A stretch of 64,000 nt of DNA from Hungatella sp. (GTDB lineage: Bacteria > Bacillota > Clostridia > Lachnospirales > Lachnospiraceae): positions 682,001 to 746,000 of the forward strand of contig WASS01000015.1 in NCBI GenBank assembly GCA_009712635.1. Direction: 5' to 3'. The notes under the pieces are model-generated. The model was not told where the DNA came from and did not search any database. It worked only from the letters and a program-made list of their open reading frames with translations. This document shows, piece by piece, positions 26,155 through 36,846 of this stretch. The first letter of the stretch is position 1. Each line of letters opens with the position of its first letter. The position numbers and the translations under genes are program-made.

Positions 26155-26985
26155 CTACTTTACGAGCTGCTCTTCCAGATTATTGTACTTTGAGCTCAGA
26201 ATAATGATATCAATACGTCTGTTTTTAGCTCTTCCTTCATCGGTGGAATTATCTGCAACCGGTTTATATTCCCCATACCCCACTGCAATAAGCTTGTTGG
26301 GAGAAAAGCTTTCTTTATCAATAAAAAGTTTCACTACATTTACAGCCCTCGCAGTTGATAACTCCCAGTTAGATGGATATGAACTGTGTTTGATAGGCAC
26401 ATTATCAGTATGTCCCTCAATTCGTATATAGTTATCAACTGTATTCAGAAGATTGGCTACTTCCATCAGAGTTTCTTCGCTTTGCTTTTTTATTTGTGCA
26501 CTACCCGAATCGAAAAATATTGCATTGTTTAATCTGATTACAAGACCTCGCATGTCAATCATAGTAGACGCCGACTGATCCATACCATCATCATGTAATT
26601 TGGTATCTATTTCTTTCTTTAAAGTCTCAAGCTTCTTCAATTCATATTCGCCTAAAAAGCTTTCCAGCTCGCTCTCCGTCTCTATATTTAACGGTCCGCC
26701 CGCAGGGGTAGCATCAGAGGGTGAACTATTGGAAATAGGGCCAGATCCCCCCGATCCAGAACCAGAACCGGAACCGGAGCCGGAACCCTGACCATTATAT
26801 TCTTTGTTCATCATAGAAGAGGAAAATTCCTGAGAAATCTGCTGTGCTTTTTGGGCATCAATTTTGCTGACAGCAAAAAGAACGATGAAAACTGCCAGCA
26901 GCAACGTCATCAAATCTGAATACGGCAAAAGCCATGCCTCTCCAGCTTCCTCTTCCTGATGTGCCTGCTCTCTCTTTTTTGACAT
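26155..26985 (-). CDS. motB: flagellar motor stator protein MotB
   Basis: 276 aa. One N-terminal membrane helix contains the proton-relay aspartate D24 in PYSDLMTLLLAVFIVLFAVS. A linker with a GS repeat (about residues 66-78) and a polar stretch leads to the OmpA-like peptidoglycan-binding domain: IRIEGHTDNVPI, NWELSTARAVNVV and AVGYGEYKPVADN, RAKNRRIDI. MotB anchors the stator to the wall; with MotA it conducts ions to drive the flagellum. 11 nt after motA. Flagellar structural genes are not in the window. Confidence 0.93.
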   Translation of the reverse strand: MSKKREQAHQEEEAGEAWLLPYSDLMTLLLAVFIVLFAVSKIDAQKAQQISQEFSSSMMNKEYNGQGSGSGSGSGSGSGGSGPISNSSPSDATPAGGPLNIETESELESFLGEYELKKLETLKKEIDTKLHDDGMDQSASTMIDMRGLVIRLNNAIFFDSGSAQIKKQSEETLMEVANLLNTVDNYIRIEGHTDNVPIKHSSYPSNWELSTARAVNVVKLFIDKESFSPNKLIAVGYGEYKPVADNSTDEGRAKNRRIDIIILSSKYNNLEEQLVK

Positions 26986-26996
26986 ATGTAATCACC

Positions 26997-27785
26997 CTAT
27001 TCCTTTTTATTCTGCTGCGCTTCAATCTTTTTCTGCTTATATTTAGGAAGGCAAGCAAGTAATTTTTCCCTGAGTACAAAGGGAGAATCCCCGTGCTGCA
27101 TGGATATAATACCTTTTAGGATGATCTCTTTCGCCATAACTTCCTGCTGGCTTTTCACTTTCAGTTTTTTTGCAAATGGATTCCATAAAACATATCCGGT
27201 AAAAATACCAAGTATGGTTGCGATAAATGCGGCAGCAATCGCTTCCGCCATTCGTTCCGTATCATTGATTGAGGACATGGCAGCAATCAAACCAAAAACC
27301 GCACCCAAAACACCCAGGGTAGGAGCATAGGTACCAGCAGACGAAAAGATACTGGCATTAATTTCATGTCGTTTTTCCATGGCACTGATTTCAGATTCCA
27401 GAATGTCCTCGATTACCTCTTCACCAGTTCCATCAACAAGTAAACGAATTCCTTTTTTAAGAAATGGATCTTCCAATTCTTCCGCCTTTGCCTCCAGGGA
27501 TAATAGTCCCTCCGAACGCGCTTTCTTTGCCAACTCATACATCAGTTCTATCATCTCAGCTTCTGACTGGCCTTTTTTCTTTGTAAACAGCACCTTGAAA
27601 AGAGAGCCAATAACTTTAACATTCTCGCCTGGAAATGAATTCAAAATTGTGGCAATAGTACCTACGACAATAACGAAGAATGCTGCAGGATTTAATAGAA
27701 CCGCAAAATCAATATGTTTAAAAATCATCGCGCCGACAACAGCTATAACGCCGACTATAACGCCCAGTATGGTAGTAATTTCCAT
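26997..27785 (-). CDS. motA: flagellar motor stator protein MotA
   Basis: 262 aa with four membrane segments. The N-terminus ITTILGVIVGVIAVVGAMIF and the segment YAPTLGVLGAVFGLIAAMSS (near residue 153) are MotA/PomA signatures; charged residues for rotor contact occur in the cytoplasmic loop (about 75-145). ATG with AAGGAGAA ribosome binding site. First gene of the motAB operon. Confidence 0.95.
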   Translation of the reverse strand: MEITTILGVIVGVIAVVGAMIFKHIDFAVLLNPAAFFVIVVGTIATILNSFPGENVKVIGSLFKVLFTKKKGQSEAEMIELMYELAKKARSEGLLSLEAKAEELEDPFLKKGIRLLVDGTGEEVIEDILESEISAMEKRHEINASIFSSAGTYAPTLGVLGAVFGLIAAMSSINDTERMAEAIAAAFIATILGIFTGYVLWNPFAKKLKVKSQQEVMAKEIILKGIISMQHGDSPFVLREKLLACLPKYKQKKIEAQQNKKE

Positions 27786-27805
27786 ATGTTCTCCTTTGTG
27801 TAAAA

Positions 27806-27835
27806 ATTATAGATTAATATATCTGGATTCAACAA
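27806..27835 (-). promoter_or_regulatory. candidate promoter of motAB
   Basis: Minus strand: TTGTTG (27830-27835), 18 nt, TATAAT (27806-27811). A sigma-D-type motility promoter was looked for and not recognised. Confidence 0.45.
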
Positions 27836-27914
27836 ATCCATTGTGTATGACTTGTTATAGTATAATATATTTGCAGTCACTCTTGTGTTTCATAATTGTT
27901 AAGATATACGCCAA

Positions 27915-27944
27915 AAGGCTGTCATGAATTCTCATGACAACCTT
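27915..27944 (-). terminator. terminator after the DUF5722-type gene
   Basis: AAGGTTGTCATGA-GAAT-TCATGACAGCCTT with one mismatch, then TTTT on the minus strand, directly after the stop codon. Confidence 0.65.
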
Positions 27945-27948
27945 CACT

Positions 27949-29622
27949 TTATTTCTCTAATGATCTCCATTTGAAATTAGGAACCACGTCGGACCATTTC
28001 TGTATTCCAATAATGGATTTAGCAAACTCCGTGGTCTCCAGAGTGCTCTTTTTCTTATCAATATCGTGGAACACCTGCCAGATCTTGCGTCGTTTCGTTG
28101 CCACAATATCGTCTCCCTTATTCATATCACAAGCCCAAAGTCCGAATGCAAGACCGCTTCTTACTTCCAGCGGAGCGTCAACCTGACGGCTTAAGATGTA
28201 AGCATCGATATAAGGGTTACTGTCAACCATGTAATAGGAGTAAGCATATGCCGCAGCCTGTACCTGGGATACATCCTCTCCTGACTGGGTTTTTGCTGTA
28301 AATCCCTGTTCCGTCAGAATAATATGTCTCACCTGTCCAGTAGGCGATTTCAGACTGTCCTGAGCCATATAATCTGTCAGAGTGGTTAAATTCTTAAAAT
28401 TAATTACCGGAGAATTGAAATCATTTTTAATCAATCCGGTTTTATCATCATCCCAAAATTCCGGCTCTGTCATAGGACACGGATATGGGTGATAAGATAA
28501 TCCCCAGTCCATCTGTCCCTGCTGGTTTGCAATGGAATTAAATGTATCCACGATCTGTCTGCCGCCGTATTTCAGCTTATTATCAATCTCATTATTCCAG
28601 TTATAATCCAGGGAGTAATAAACCCGGTCACTGGCACTGGTGCTTTTAATCGCAGTGTAGAACACACGGAACGCATTCTGGTATGCCTGGACATAACTGG
28701 TTAAATCCCTTGCCCCTACATAGTTCCACTGCTGATTGTTAATTTCGTTTCCAATAATCCAGTTGGATATCTTCCCTTGATTGGGATTGGAGCCGTTATA
28801 ACGTTCTGCCAGAAATGACGCAATCGCTCTTGTCTGTTCAAAGCCTTCCGGTGTTGCAGTATTGAATAAGTAGTAAAATGCATTGGAAGTTTTCTTAGTG
28901 CCAGGATAAATCAGATCCGGTGTAGACGGATTCCAGCCATTCAAAATAATTGCAGTTACAGTCATTCCTTTTCCTGACAGAGCACTAATGGTATCGTCAT
29001 AACCCTTAATAACATTAGCATCAAAATGATACATCTTGCCATCATACTGATAATCAATTCCCTGACCCAGAATCTGATGGAATGAAATATTCGTTGCAAC
29101 GTGCTTCACTCCAAGTTCAAATGCGTCTCCCAGCATGTTAAGTTCAATGTTTAAGCCTTTTTTGGTAAGAGGATCATTGAATTTGCTTTTATTTGCTGCC
29201 ACTGCCTCCGGATTTGTTATGTAATGAGGCTTGCTCACAGGTATGTACTTGTTTCCATCCCAGACTGCCACAACAAATCTGCTGTAGAGTCGATCCTGTA
29301 ATGTGTTGCGGTTTAATGAAAAAGTGAATGCGGCTGAATCTCCCAAAGATGCTTTTGCTGCATAATCAGTTCTTCCTTCCAGGCTGTTTTGATAGGGCTG
29401 AAGCTCTACCAGATAAAGTACACCATCCGTTCCCTGAGCTGGTGCATGATTTGAAACCTTAACTGTTACGCTGGTTAAATCAGAATTAACGAGACAAGAC
29501 TGAATCACAGCCTGATCATCGGAAAACACTTCATCCGCTAACGAAACAAAAGCAGAGGCACAGCATAAAAATCCAGCTGCCAAAAGTCCGGTAAAGACTC
29601 TGCCTAATTTTATTTTTTTCAT
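27949..29622 (-). CDS. secreted DUF5722-type glycoside-hydrolase-like protein
   Basis: 557 aa. Signal peptide MKKIKLGRVFTGLLAAGFLC with likely cleavage at SLA-DEV. An N-terminal beta domain (to about 145) precedes a TIM-barrel-like region. Two clan-A-style acidic motifs are visible: WIIGNEINNQQW with N292-E293 as possible acid/base, and IILTEQGF with E438 as possible nucleophile. The overall match is to the uncharacterised DUF5722 group. Substrate unknown; secretion suggests polysaccharide breakdown outside the cell. ATG with GGAGGGA ribosome binding site; own promoter and terminator. Confidence 0.75.
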   Translation of the reverse strand: MKKIKLGRVFTGLLAAGFLCCASAFVSLADEVFSDDQAVIQSCLVNSDLTSVTVKVSNHAPAQGTDGVLYLVELQPYQNSLEGRTDYAAKASLGDSAAFTFSLNRNTLQDRLYSRFVVAVWDGNKYIPVSKPHYITNPEAVAANKSKFNDPLTKKGLNIELNMLGDAFELGVKHVATNISFHQILGQGIDYQYDGKMYHFDANVIKGYDDTISALSGKGMTVTAIILNGWNPSTPDLIYPGTKKTSNAFYYLFNTATPEGFEQTRAIASFLAERYNGSNPNQGKISNWIIGNEINNQQWNYVGARDLTSYVQAYQNAFRVFYTAIKSTSASDRVYYSLDYNWNNEIDNKLKYGGRQIVDTFNSIANQQGQMDWGLSYHPYPCPMTEPEFWDDDKTGLIKNDFNSPVINFKNLTTLTDYMAQDSLKSPTGQVRHIILTEQGFTAKTQSGEDVSQVQAAAYAYSYYMVDSNPYIDAYILSRQVDAPLEVRSGLAFGLWACDMNKGDDIVATKRRKIWQVFHDIDKKKSTLETTEFAKSIIGIQKWSDVVPNFKWRSLEK

Positions 29623-29663
29623 CTTCGCATTCCCTCCATGCAGTCATTTTCAGATACCCTACC

Positions 29664-29692
29664 ATGATACCTAATTTCCCTCATTTTTACAA
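29664..29692 (-). promoter_or_regulatory. promoter of the DUF5722-type gene
   Basis: Minus strand: TTGTAA (29687-29692), 17 nt, TATCAT (29664-29669). Confidence 0.6.
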
Positions 29693-29698
29693 TAACGT

Positions 29699-29722
29699 TT
29701 TTATTACGTATTTGTAATAAAA
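29699..29722. promoter_or_regulatory. inverted repeat directly upstream of the DUF5722-type promoter
   Basis: TTTTATTAC, six bases, GTAATAAAA: perfect 9-bp arms ending 6 nt before the -35. A likely activator or repressor operator; the protein is not identified. Confidence 0.5.
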
Positions 29723-29775
29723 CCTTAAGGGGGGAGTAAATGCGTATATCTTCTAATGGCTCTTAATGAGAAAGA

Positions 29776-29813
29776 AAAAGCCGAAACCCTTATAAACAAA
29801 GGGCTCGGCTTTT
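29776..29813 (-). terminator. terminator of tuf / str operon
   Basis: Minus strand: AAAGCCGAGCCCTT-TGTTTAT-AAGGGTTTCGGCTTTTT, one mismatch, good T-run. Confidence 0.88.
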
Positions 29814-29821
29814 AAATTTAA

Positions 29822-31015
29822 TTATTCGATGATAGTAGCAACTCTACCTGAACCTACAGTACGTCCGCCTTCACGAATAGCGAAACGAAGACCCTGCTCC
29901 ATAGCGATTGGGTGAATAAGTTCAACAGACATTTCTACGTTATCACCAGGCATACACATCTCTGTGCCAGCTGGTAAATCGCAAACACCAGTAACGTCAG
30001 TTGTTCTGAAGTAGAACTGAGGTCTGTAGTTGTTGAAGAAAGGAGTATGACGTCCACCTTCATCTTTTGTCAGAACGTAAACCTGAGCTGTAAATTTCTT
30101 ATGGCATTTTACAGAACCTGGTTTAACAAGACACTGTCCTCTTTCGATTTCAGTTCTCTGAACACCACGAAGTAATGCACCGATGTTATCACCAGCCTGA
30201 GCTTCGTCAAGTAACTTACGGAACATCTCGATACCAGTTACAACAACTTTACGTGTCTCTTCATGGATACCGATGATTTCAACTTCGTCAGATACATGTA
30301 ATGTACCACGCTCTACTCTACCAGTAGCAACAGTACCACGACCTGTGATTGAGAAAACGTCCTCGATAGGCATTAAGAATGGCTTATCTGTTTCACGAAC
30401 TGGATCTGGAACCCAGCTGTCAACTGCTGCCATTAATTCAAGAACTTTATCGCCCCAAACGCTGGAAGGATCTTCAAGAGCCTTTAAAGCAGAACCCTGG
30501 ATGATTGGTGTATCATCGCCTGGGAATTCATACTCGTTTAACAGCTCACGGATTTCCATGTCTACTAACTCAAGTAACTCAGCATCGTCAACCATATCAC
30601 ATTTGTTCATGAATACAACGATGTAAGGAACGCCTACCTGACGAGAAAGCAGGATGTGCTCTCTTGTCTGAGCCATAACACCATCGGTAGCAGCTACAAC
30701 TAAGATAGCGCCATCCATCTGAGCAGCACCAGTGATCATGTTCTTAACGTAGTCAGCATGTCCTGGGCAGTCAACGTGTGCATAGTGTCTTTTCTCTGTC
30801 TCATACTCAACGTGAGAAGTAGAGATAGTGATTCCACGCTCTCTCTCTTCTGGAGCCTTATCGATGTTCTCGAAAGCTACTGCCTGTCCAGTACCTAATC
30901 TCTCATGAAGTGTCTTTGTGATAGCAGCTGTTAAAGTTGTTTTACCGTGGTCAACGTGACCAATGGTACCGATGTTACAATGGGTTTTGTTTCTTTCAAA
31001 CTTAGCTTTAGCCAT
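29822..31015 (-). CDS. tuf: translation elongation factor Tu
   Basis: 397 aa. GTPase motifs: G1 GHVDHGKT (19-26), switch I GITIST, G3 [10 protein letters not shown]4 NKCD and G5 SALKAL. Domains 2 and 3 are complete, ending [10 protein letters not shown]-Tu carries aminoacyl-tRNA to the A site. ATG with AAGGAGG ribosome binding site. It has its own promoter downstream of fusA, which allows EF-Tu to be made in excess over EF-G. Confidence 0.98.
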   Translation of the reverse strand: MAKAKFERNKTHCNIGTIGHVDHGKTTLTAAITKTLHERLGTGQAVAFENIDKAPEERERGITISTSHVEYETEKRHYAHVDCPGHADYVKNMITGAAQMDGAILVVAATDGVMAQTREHILLSRQVGVPYIVVFMNKCDMVDDAELLELVDMEIRELLNEYEFPGDDTPIIQGSALKALEDPSSVWGDKVLELMAAVDSWVPDPVRETDKPFLMPIEDVFSITGRGTVATGRVERGTLHVSDEVEIIGIHEETRKVVVTGIEMFRKLLDEAQAGDNIGALLRGVQRTEIERGQCLVKPGSVKCHKKFTAQVYVLTKDEGGRHTPFFNNYRPQFYFRTTDVTGVCDLPAGTEMCMPGDNVEMSVELIHPIAMEQGLRFAIREGGRTVGSGRVATIIE

Positions 31016-31078
31016 TTTATAACGTCCTCCTTAATTTATGCTCATTTCGAGCTATCATTTTATGTTAGGCTGTTTTTT

Positions 31079-31107
31079 ATTATATGCTATTTGTGCACTA
31101 TTTTCAA
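31079..31107 (-). promoter_or_regulatory. promoter of tuf
   Basis: Minus strand: TTGAAA (31102-31107), 17 nt, TATAAT (31079-31084), in the fusA-tuf gap. Confidence 0.75.
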
Positions 31108-31118
31108 GCCTATTTGAG

Positions 31119-31150
31119 GGATTCCGGGCGGACTTCACAGCCCGGAATCC
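31119..31150 (-). terminator. strong hairpin after fusA
   Basis: GGATTCCGGGC-10 nt-GCCCGGAATCC, a perfect 11-bp stem. No T-run follows on the minus strand, so it is more likely a 3'-end stabiliser or partial terminator than a classical one. Confidence 0.5.
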
Positions 31151-31168
31151 AGTGGAACCTGTTAGGAA

Positions 31169-33289
31169 TTATTTGCCCTTTTTCTCTGTAAGAACTTTTT
31201 CCTGAATATTCTTCGGTACCTGCTCATATTTCTCAAAGAACATAGAGAAGTTACCACGACCCTGTGTTCTGGATCGTAAATCTGTGGAATAACCAAACAT
31301 CTCGGAAAGCGGAACGTATGCTTTGATCATCTTACCGCCGCCGATATCTTCCATACCTTCGATACGGCCACGACGGGAGTTGATATCACCGATAACGTCG
31401 CCCATATAATCTTCCGGCATAGTTACTTCCACTTTCATGATCGGCTCAAGAAGAATGGAACCGCCCTTGTTCATCGCATCCTTAAATGCCATAGAACCGG
31501 CAATGTGGAATGCCATTTCACTGGAATCGACTTCATGGTAAGAACCGTCGTATACAGTAGCTTTTACACCTACTACAGGGAATCCGCCAAGGATACCAGC
31601 TTTGGTTGCTTCCTCAATACCTTCCCCAACTGCAGGAATGTACTCTTTCGGAATAGAACCGCCGACAACAGCTGATTCGAACTTGAACAGTTCTTCGCCG
31701 TTGGCATCCATAGGCTCAAAGCGAACCTTACAGTGACCATACTGACCACGTCCACCAGACTGTTTTGCATACTTGCTGTCAACATCAACTGGCTTTGTAA
31801 AGGTTTCTTTGTAAGCAACCTGAGGAGCACCTACGTTTGCTTCTACGTTAAACTCACGAAGCAGACGGTCAACGATGATCTCAAGGTGAAGCTCACCCAT
31901 ACCGGAAATGATAACCTGACCAGTTTCCTGGTTGGTCTTTGCACGGAATGTAGGATCTTCTTCAGCAAGCTTTGCCAAAGCTTCGCCCATCTTGCCCTGA
32001 CCAGCTTTGGTCTTTGGCTCGATAGCGATATCGATAACTGGCTCTGGGAATTCCATGGACTCAAGAATTACCGGATGCTGTTCATCACAGATGGTATCAC
32101 CAGTTGTGGTAAATTTGAAACCAACAGCTGCTGCGATATCACCAGAATATACTTTTTCTAACTCGCTTCTCTTGTTAGCATGCATCTGAAGGATACGTCC
32201 AACACGCTCTTTTTTGCCTTTTGTTGCATTCAGTACATAAGAACCGGAATTCATAATACCGGAATATACACGGAAGAACGCAAGCTTTCCAACGAACGGG
32301 TCAGTCATGATCTTAAATGCAAGTGCTGAGAACGGTTCTTCATCAGAAGAATGACGTTCAATTTCATTGCCATCCATATCAACACCCTTAATAGAAGGAA
32401 TGTCAGTAGGAGCTGGCATAAATTCAAGAATTGCATCAAGGAGTCTCTGAACGCCTTTGTTTCTGTATGCGCTTCCGCAGCATACAGGAATGGCTCTACA
32501 GTCACAGGTTGCAGCTCTTAAACCTTTCTTTAATTCTTCAGTAGAAGGCTCTTCACCCTCTAAGAACTGCATCATCAGATCATCGTCTAATTCGCAGATC
32601 TTCTCTACTAACTCTCCATGGTAAAGTTCAGCATCGTCTTTCATATCCTCGGGGATATCAGTAACGGTGATGTCATCACCCTTGTCATCGTTGTAGATAT
32701 AAGCTTTCATCTCAAACAGATCGATAATTCCCTTGAATTCATCTTCTGCTCCGATAGGAAGCTGGATGCAGATTGCATTCTTACCAAGACGAGTCTTGAT
32801 CTGCTCTACTGCACCGAAAAAGTTTGCACCCATGATATCCATCTTGTTGATGAATGCCATACGGGGTACGTTGTAGGTATCAGCCTGACGCCATACGTTC
32901 TCGGACTGTGGTTCAACACCGCCCTTAGCGCAGAATACGCCGACTGCACCGTCAAGCACTCGAAGGGAGCGCTCTACTTCAACAGTAAAGTCAACGTGTC
33001 CTGGAGTATCAATGATATTGATACGATGCTCTAACGCACCTGGTTTAACCTTGGTGTTCTCGTGCATGGTCCAGTGGCATGTTGTAGCCGCTGAAGTAAT
33101 TGTGATACCTCTTTCCTGTTCCTGCTCCATCCAGTCCATGGTTGCAGTACCTTCATGAGTATCACCGATTTTGTAGTTTACACCAGTATAATAGAGGATA
33201 CGCTCGGTTAATGTAGTCTTACCTGCATCAATATGGGCCATAATACCAATATTTCTGGTTCTTTCCAATGGATATTCTCTTCCAGCCAA
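31169..33289 (-). CDS. fusA: translation elongation factor G
   Basis: 706 aa. G1 [11 protein letters not shown]3 DTPGHVDF, G4 NKMD, then domains II-V ending with the domain IV/V motifs [25 protein letters not shown] and [21 protein letters not shown] drives translocation and, with RRF, ribosome recycling. The start is TTG (33287-33289), with AGGAGG 8 nt upstream. It lies 15 nt after rpsG. Confidence 0.98.
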   Translation of the reverse strand: MAGREYPLERTRNIGIMAHIDAGKTTLTERILYYTGVNYKIGDTHEGTATMDWMEQEQERGITITSAATTCHWTMHENTKVKPGALEHRINIIDTPGHVDFTVEVERSLRVLDGAVGVFCAKGGVEPQSENVWRQADTYNVPRMAFINKMDIMGANFFGAVEQIKTRLGKNAICIQLPIGAEDEFKGIIDLFEMKAYIYNDDKGDDITVTDIPEDMKDDAELYHGELVEKICELDDDLMMQFLEGEEPSTEELKKGLRAATCDCRAIPVCCGSAYRNKGVQRLLDAILEFMPAPTDIPSIKGVDMDGNEIERHSSDEEPFSALAFKIMTDPFVGKLAFFRVYSGIMNSGSYVLNATKGKKERVGRILQMHANKRSELEKVYSGDIAAAVGFKFTTTGDTICDEQHPVILESMEFPEPVIDIAIEPKTKAGQGKMGEALAKLAEEDPTFRAKTNQETGQVIISGMGELHLEIIVDRLLREFNVEANVGAPQVAYKETFTKPVDVDSKYAKQSGGRGQYGHCKVRFEPMDANGEELFKFESAVVGGSIPKEYIPAVGEGIEEATKAGILGGFPVVGVKATVYDGSYHEVDSSEMAFHIAGSMAFKDAMNKGGSILLEPIMKVEVTMPEDYMGDVIGDINSRRGRIEGMEDIGGGKMIKAYVPLSEMFGYSTDLRSRTQGRGNFSMFFEKYEQVPKNIQEKVLTEKKGK

Positions 33290-33304
33290 AGCTTTTTCCT
33301 CCTA

Positions 33305-33805
<501 letters not shown>

Positions 33806-33952
33806 TCATACGAATAAACAGCTATTCATTAGATCCTCGGTACTCACAAACATTGAAGTTGCGTTCGCGCTCGGTTTCTATCTATATAATCCTGCAACCT
33901 ACAGGTTCAATATCTAAAGTCCGGCACTAGAATTTCAAATGTGTGGTATTAA

Positions 33953-34372
33953 TTACTTTTTGTCTTTAGGTCTCTTAGCACCGTATTTGGAACGTGCCTG
34001 TCTTCTGTTCGCTACTCCTGCAGTATCCAGTGTACCTCTGACGATATGATATCTGGTACCTGGTAAATCTTTTACTCTACCGCCGCGAATTAAAACAACG
34101 CTATGTTCCTGAAGGTTGTGACCCTCACCTGGGATGTAGCTTGTTACTTCGATTCCGTTTGAAAGACGAACTCTGGCGATCTTTCTGAGAGCAGAGTTAG
34201 GTTTCTTAGGGGTTGCAGTTTTTACCGCTGTACAAACGCCTCTCTTCTGAGGAGCAGAAATGTCAGTCGCCTTCTTCTGTAAAGAGTTGTAACCCTTCTG
34301 CAGAGCTGGTGCTGTGGATTTCTTAACGCCTGTTTGTCTGCCTTTTCTTACTAACTGATTAAATGTTGGCAT
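33953..34372 (-). CDS. rpsL: 30S ribosomal protein S12
   Basis: 139 aa. [13 protein letters not shown] start; the decoding-site loops [13 protein letters not shown] (K56 matches the streptomycin-relevant K42/43) and [12 protein letters not shown] (K101). Both lysines are wild type, so no streptomycin-resistance change is seen. It is longer than E. coli S12 by an insert near residues 25-40, as in other Gram-positives. The start ATG 34370-34372 has AGGAGG 8 nt upstream; an ATG three codons earlier overlaps it and is rejected. Confidence 0.97.
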   Translation of the reverse strand: MPTFNQLVRKGRQTGVKKSTAPALQKGYNSLQKKATDISAPQKRGVCTAVKTATPKKPNSALRKIARVRLSNGIEVTSYIPGEGHNLQEHSVVLIRGGRVKDLPGTRYHIVRGTLDTAGVANRRQARSKYGAKRPKDKK

Positions 34373-34463
34373 TCCATTCACCTCCTGTGATATTGTCTGT
34401 GGTTGCTGTCATCTTCAGCTTAATTTACGCACAAAAACGTGACGCGTTTATGCACGCCTAATT

Positions 34464-34492
34464 ATTATATACATATTGTTTTTTTTTGTCAA
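34464..34492 (-). promoter_or_regulatory. rpsL: consensus promoter of the str operon
   Basis: Minus strand: TTGACA (34487-34492), 17 nt, TATAAT (34464-34469), a perfect sigma-A consensus. It shows rpsL-rpsG-fusA(-tuf) is transcribed independently of rpoBC here. Confidence 0.92.
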
Positions 34493-34516
34493 GGTTTTCT
34501 TTTTTAGATATAATTG

Positions 34517-34557
34517 CAAAAAAATGGACCGCTGTAATGATATTTTACGGCAGTCCA
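34517..34557 (-). terminator. terminator after the sugar-binding lipoprotein gene
   Basis: Minus strand: GGACTGCCGTAA...TTACAGCGGTCC stem with one mismatch, followed by ATTTTTTT. It closes the carbohydrate cluster before the str promoter. Confidence 0.85.
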
Positions 34558-34576
34558 AATTTTTTTTATTTTGTAA

Positions 34577-35833
34577 TTATTTCAGTTCTTTCAGCTTTTC
34601 GTTAATCAGACCATCCATTTCTTCGGTATACTGATCAACTGACAGCTTACCCGCAAGGACTTCTACCAGCTTGTCACGAAGATCGCCCTGAACTGCTCCG
34701 GTCAAAGCCTGATACCCCCACTCTGATCCGGGACGTGATGAGGTTGCAGCCAGTTCCTTTGAAAATATATTAAAATATTCTTTTCCAAAGGCATAGTTTA
34801 AACTCTCATTTCCTTTTACCTGAGATAAGTAGCTGTTCTCTTCACAGTACTTCGCATTGTTCTCAGCCTTAGAGATCCATTCAATGAATTCTGCGGCTTC
34901 CTTTTCCACTCCGGTGTTCTGGAATGCAGCCAGATACTTTCCTCCCGGTAAAGAAGAACGCATTGCTTCTTTAGGAAGATAAGTCACACCCCAGTCAAAG
35001 TCAGTAATCTGGTCTTTGTAATTGGCGATCATCCAGCTGCCGGAAAAATGCATTGCCACCTGACCGGTACGGAATAAGTTGTTTGGATTTTCTGATCCAA
35101 GCCATACGGAGGAGGGAACGATTTCTTCGTCATGAAGATCTTTGAAAAATTGTATTGCATGTTTATTTTCTTCTGTATTAAAATCGGAAGCATTAAGATC
35201 CTTATTTAAAAGACCGCCTCCTGCCTGGTAAAGAAGGGTTGTGAATCGCTGCGGAGATTTATCATAGACCAGACCATATTTGCAGCCGCCTTTTTCCATT
35301 ACGGTTTTCATGGCTGTCTTCCACTCATCCCATGTCCAGATCTCATCCTCAGACTGGGGTACAGCAACACCTGCCTTCTCAAAAGCTGTTTTATTATAAA
35401 TAAGTCCGTTAGCAGTTACATCCATAGGCGCTGCCAGCACCTTATCATCAAATACAAATTTTAAGCCTTCTCCAAAGCTGTTTACAAATTCATCTTTGTT
35501 TGATACGTATTGACCCAGATCAACCAGCTGGTTCTGAAACGGCCCTAAGTTGGTGAGTCTGGCAATCGCCGGAGCTTCCTTTCCATTAATCATGTTCTTA
35601 ATCTTGCTTTCCAGATCTGAGTAAGGAACCTCAATCAGCTCGATTTTGATGTCTGGATGCTCCTTCATATACGCATCTGCCAGCTTCATGAAAGATTCGC
35701 CTTCCTTGTTGTCGCTGAACCAGACTACTTCAAGCTTTTTCTCCTTGCTCTCCGCTTTTCCCCCACCAGAACAACCAGTTAAGGTTCCAAGCGCCAATGC
35801 CCCCATAAGCAGCCACGATACCATTTTTTTCAT
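34577..35833 (-). CDS. ABC transporter sugar-binding lipoprotein
   Basis: 418 aa, family-1 extracellular solute-binding protein. Lipoprotein signal MKKMVSWLLMGALALGTLTG with lipobox LTGC and C21 as the lipidation site. Typical segments: VVWFSDNKEGESFMKLADAY, EIWTWDEWKTAMKTV, and GQVAMHFSGSWMIANYKD. It should deliver an oligosaccharide to the two permeases encoded upstream. ATG with AGGAGAGG ribosome binding site. It is last in the cluster, 80 nt after the AraC gene, so it may have its own promoter. Confidence 0.92.
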   Translation of the reverse strand: MKKMVSWLLMGALALGTLTGCSGGGKAESKEKKLEVVWFSDNKEGESFMKLADAYMKEHPDIKIELIEVPYSDLESKIKNMINGKEAPAIARLTNLGPFQNQLVDLGQYVSNKDEFVNSFGEGLKFVFDDKVLAAPMDVTANGLIYNKTAFEKAGVAVPQSEDEIWTWDEWKTAMKTVMEKGGCKYGLVYDKSPQRFTTLLYQAGGGLLNKDLNASDFNTEENKHAIQFFKDLHDEEIVPSSVWLGSENPNNLFRTGQVAMHFSGSWMIANYKDQITDFDWGVTYLPKEAMRSSLPGGKYLAAFQNTGVEKEAAEFIEWISKAENNAKYCEENSYLSQVKGNESLNYAFGKEYFNIFSKELAATSSRPGSEWGYQALTGAVQGDLRDKLVEVLAGKLSVDQYTEEMDGLINEKLKELK

Positions 35834-35913
35834 AAAATACCTCTCCTTTGTGATTTAGTACATTCATTTTAACATTTGCAGCAATACAAAAACCTCATAT
35901 TTCAGACATGAAA

Positions 35914-36834
35914 TCATTCTTTTTTGCTTTCTTTTGACTGCGCGTACTTTTTCGGTGTGATTCCAGTCATTTTCTTAAATACAGAGATGAAATGGCTGTC
36001 ACTGTTATAGGAAAGTGCCAGCGCAACATCGGTAACAGAATGTCCTTCTTTTAGCAAAGCCTTTGCTGCAATGATCTTCTGGTTTGCCACATACTGAGTC
36101 AGGGAAAAGCCCGTCTCCTTTTTAAAATAGTGGCTCAAATAATAGCGGTTCATATAGAACCGGCTGGAAATCTCATTTAAATCCAGTCGTTCTTCCACAT
36201 GAGATGCAATATACTTCTTTAGCTGTTCAATCCTGTCCCGGTAAAGAACGGGATCTTTAAATTCCTCTTCCTGTTTTTCTACAAATTCCTGAGCCGGTTT
36301 ATTTTTCTCCCTTTCCATAAAAAACTGGTACATCTCATTAATGGATGCAATCAGTTCCAGTATGGAAAGCTTGATTCTCACCGTTGATTCAGCCCTGTCT
36401 CTGTTCTGGGAATGAATGCTCTGCTCTATTTTTTCAAACAGTTTTTCTACTTTCTGAAGATTCTCCCCACACAAATGGAGACGATGCAGAAATGGATCAG
36501 GTCGGTTCTCAAAAAAGCGGGAGAAATCGTAATGAAACACCTCTGCCATCAGATTTAACAGCTCCGGCTCAAACATGAGGACATACCTGTAATAGGTTTT
36601 CCCCGCGGCACCGCTGGTGCGGTGATACTCCTTGTTGTTAATAAGAAATAAGTCTCCCGATCTTACATGGTACGTGCGGTTTCCAACTTCCATCAAAGCC
36701 CCGTCTGTAAGAAACAGAATAATTTCATACTGGTTGTGAAAGTGAAACCCCTGCATAGCCCAGTTTTCAGAGCCTCCATGAAAATAATACAATGAGTCAA
36801 ATTCTTCAAAAAAAACCCGTTCTTTCATCTCCAC
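35914..36834 (-). CDS. AraC-family transcriptional regulator
   Basis: 306 aa. N-terminal cupin-like ligand domain (HFHNQYEIILFLTDGALMEVG near 26, GDLFLINNKEYHR). C-terminal double HTH: LDLNEISSRFYMNRYYLSHYF in parts, then SVTDVALALSYNSDSHFISVFKKMTGITPKKY. It probably activates the surrounding sugar genes. The predicted start is GTG, with AAGGG 7 nt upstream; an ATG two codons later is the alternative. It starts 12 nt after the GH105-type gene. Confidence 0.93.
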   Translation of the reverse strand: MEMKERVFFEEFDSLYYFHGGSENWAMQGFHFHNQYEIILFLTDGALMEVGNRTYHVRSGDLFLINNKEYHRTSGAAGKTYYRYVLMFEPELLNLMAEVFHYDFSRFFENRPDPFLHRLHLCGENLQKVEKLFEKIEQSIHSQNRDRAESTVRIKLSILELIASINEMYQFFMEREKNKPAQEFVEKQEEEFKDPVLYRDRIEQLKKYIASHVEERLDLNEISSRFYMNRYYLSHYFKKETGFSLTQYVANQKIIAAKALLKEGHSVTDVALALSYNSDSHFISVFKKMTGITPKKYAQSKESKKE

Positions 36835-36846
36835 AACCAGTCCCTT

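Noticed and set aside
27786-27948. Sigma-D-type motility promoter before motA
   Set aside because: The expected TAAA / GCCGATAT pattern is not found; only a sigma-A-like candidate is reported.
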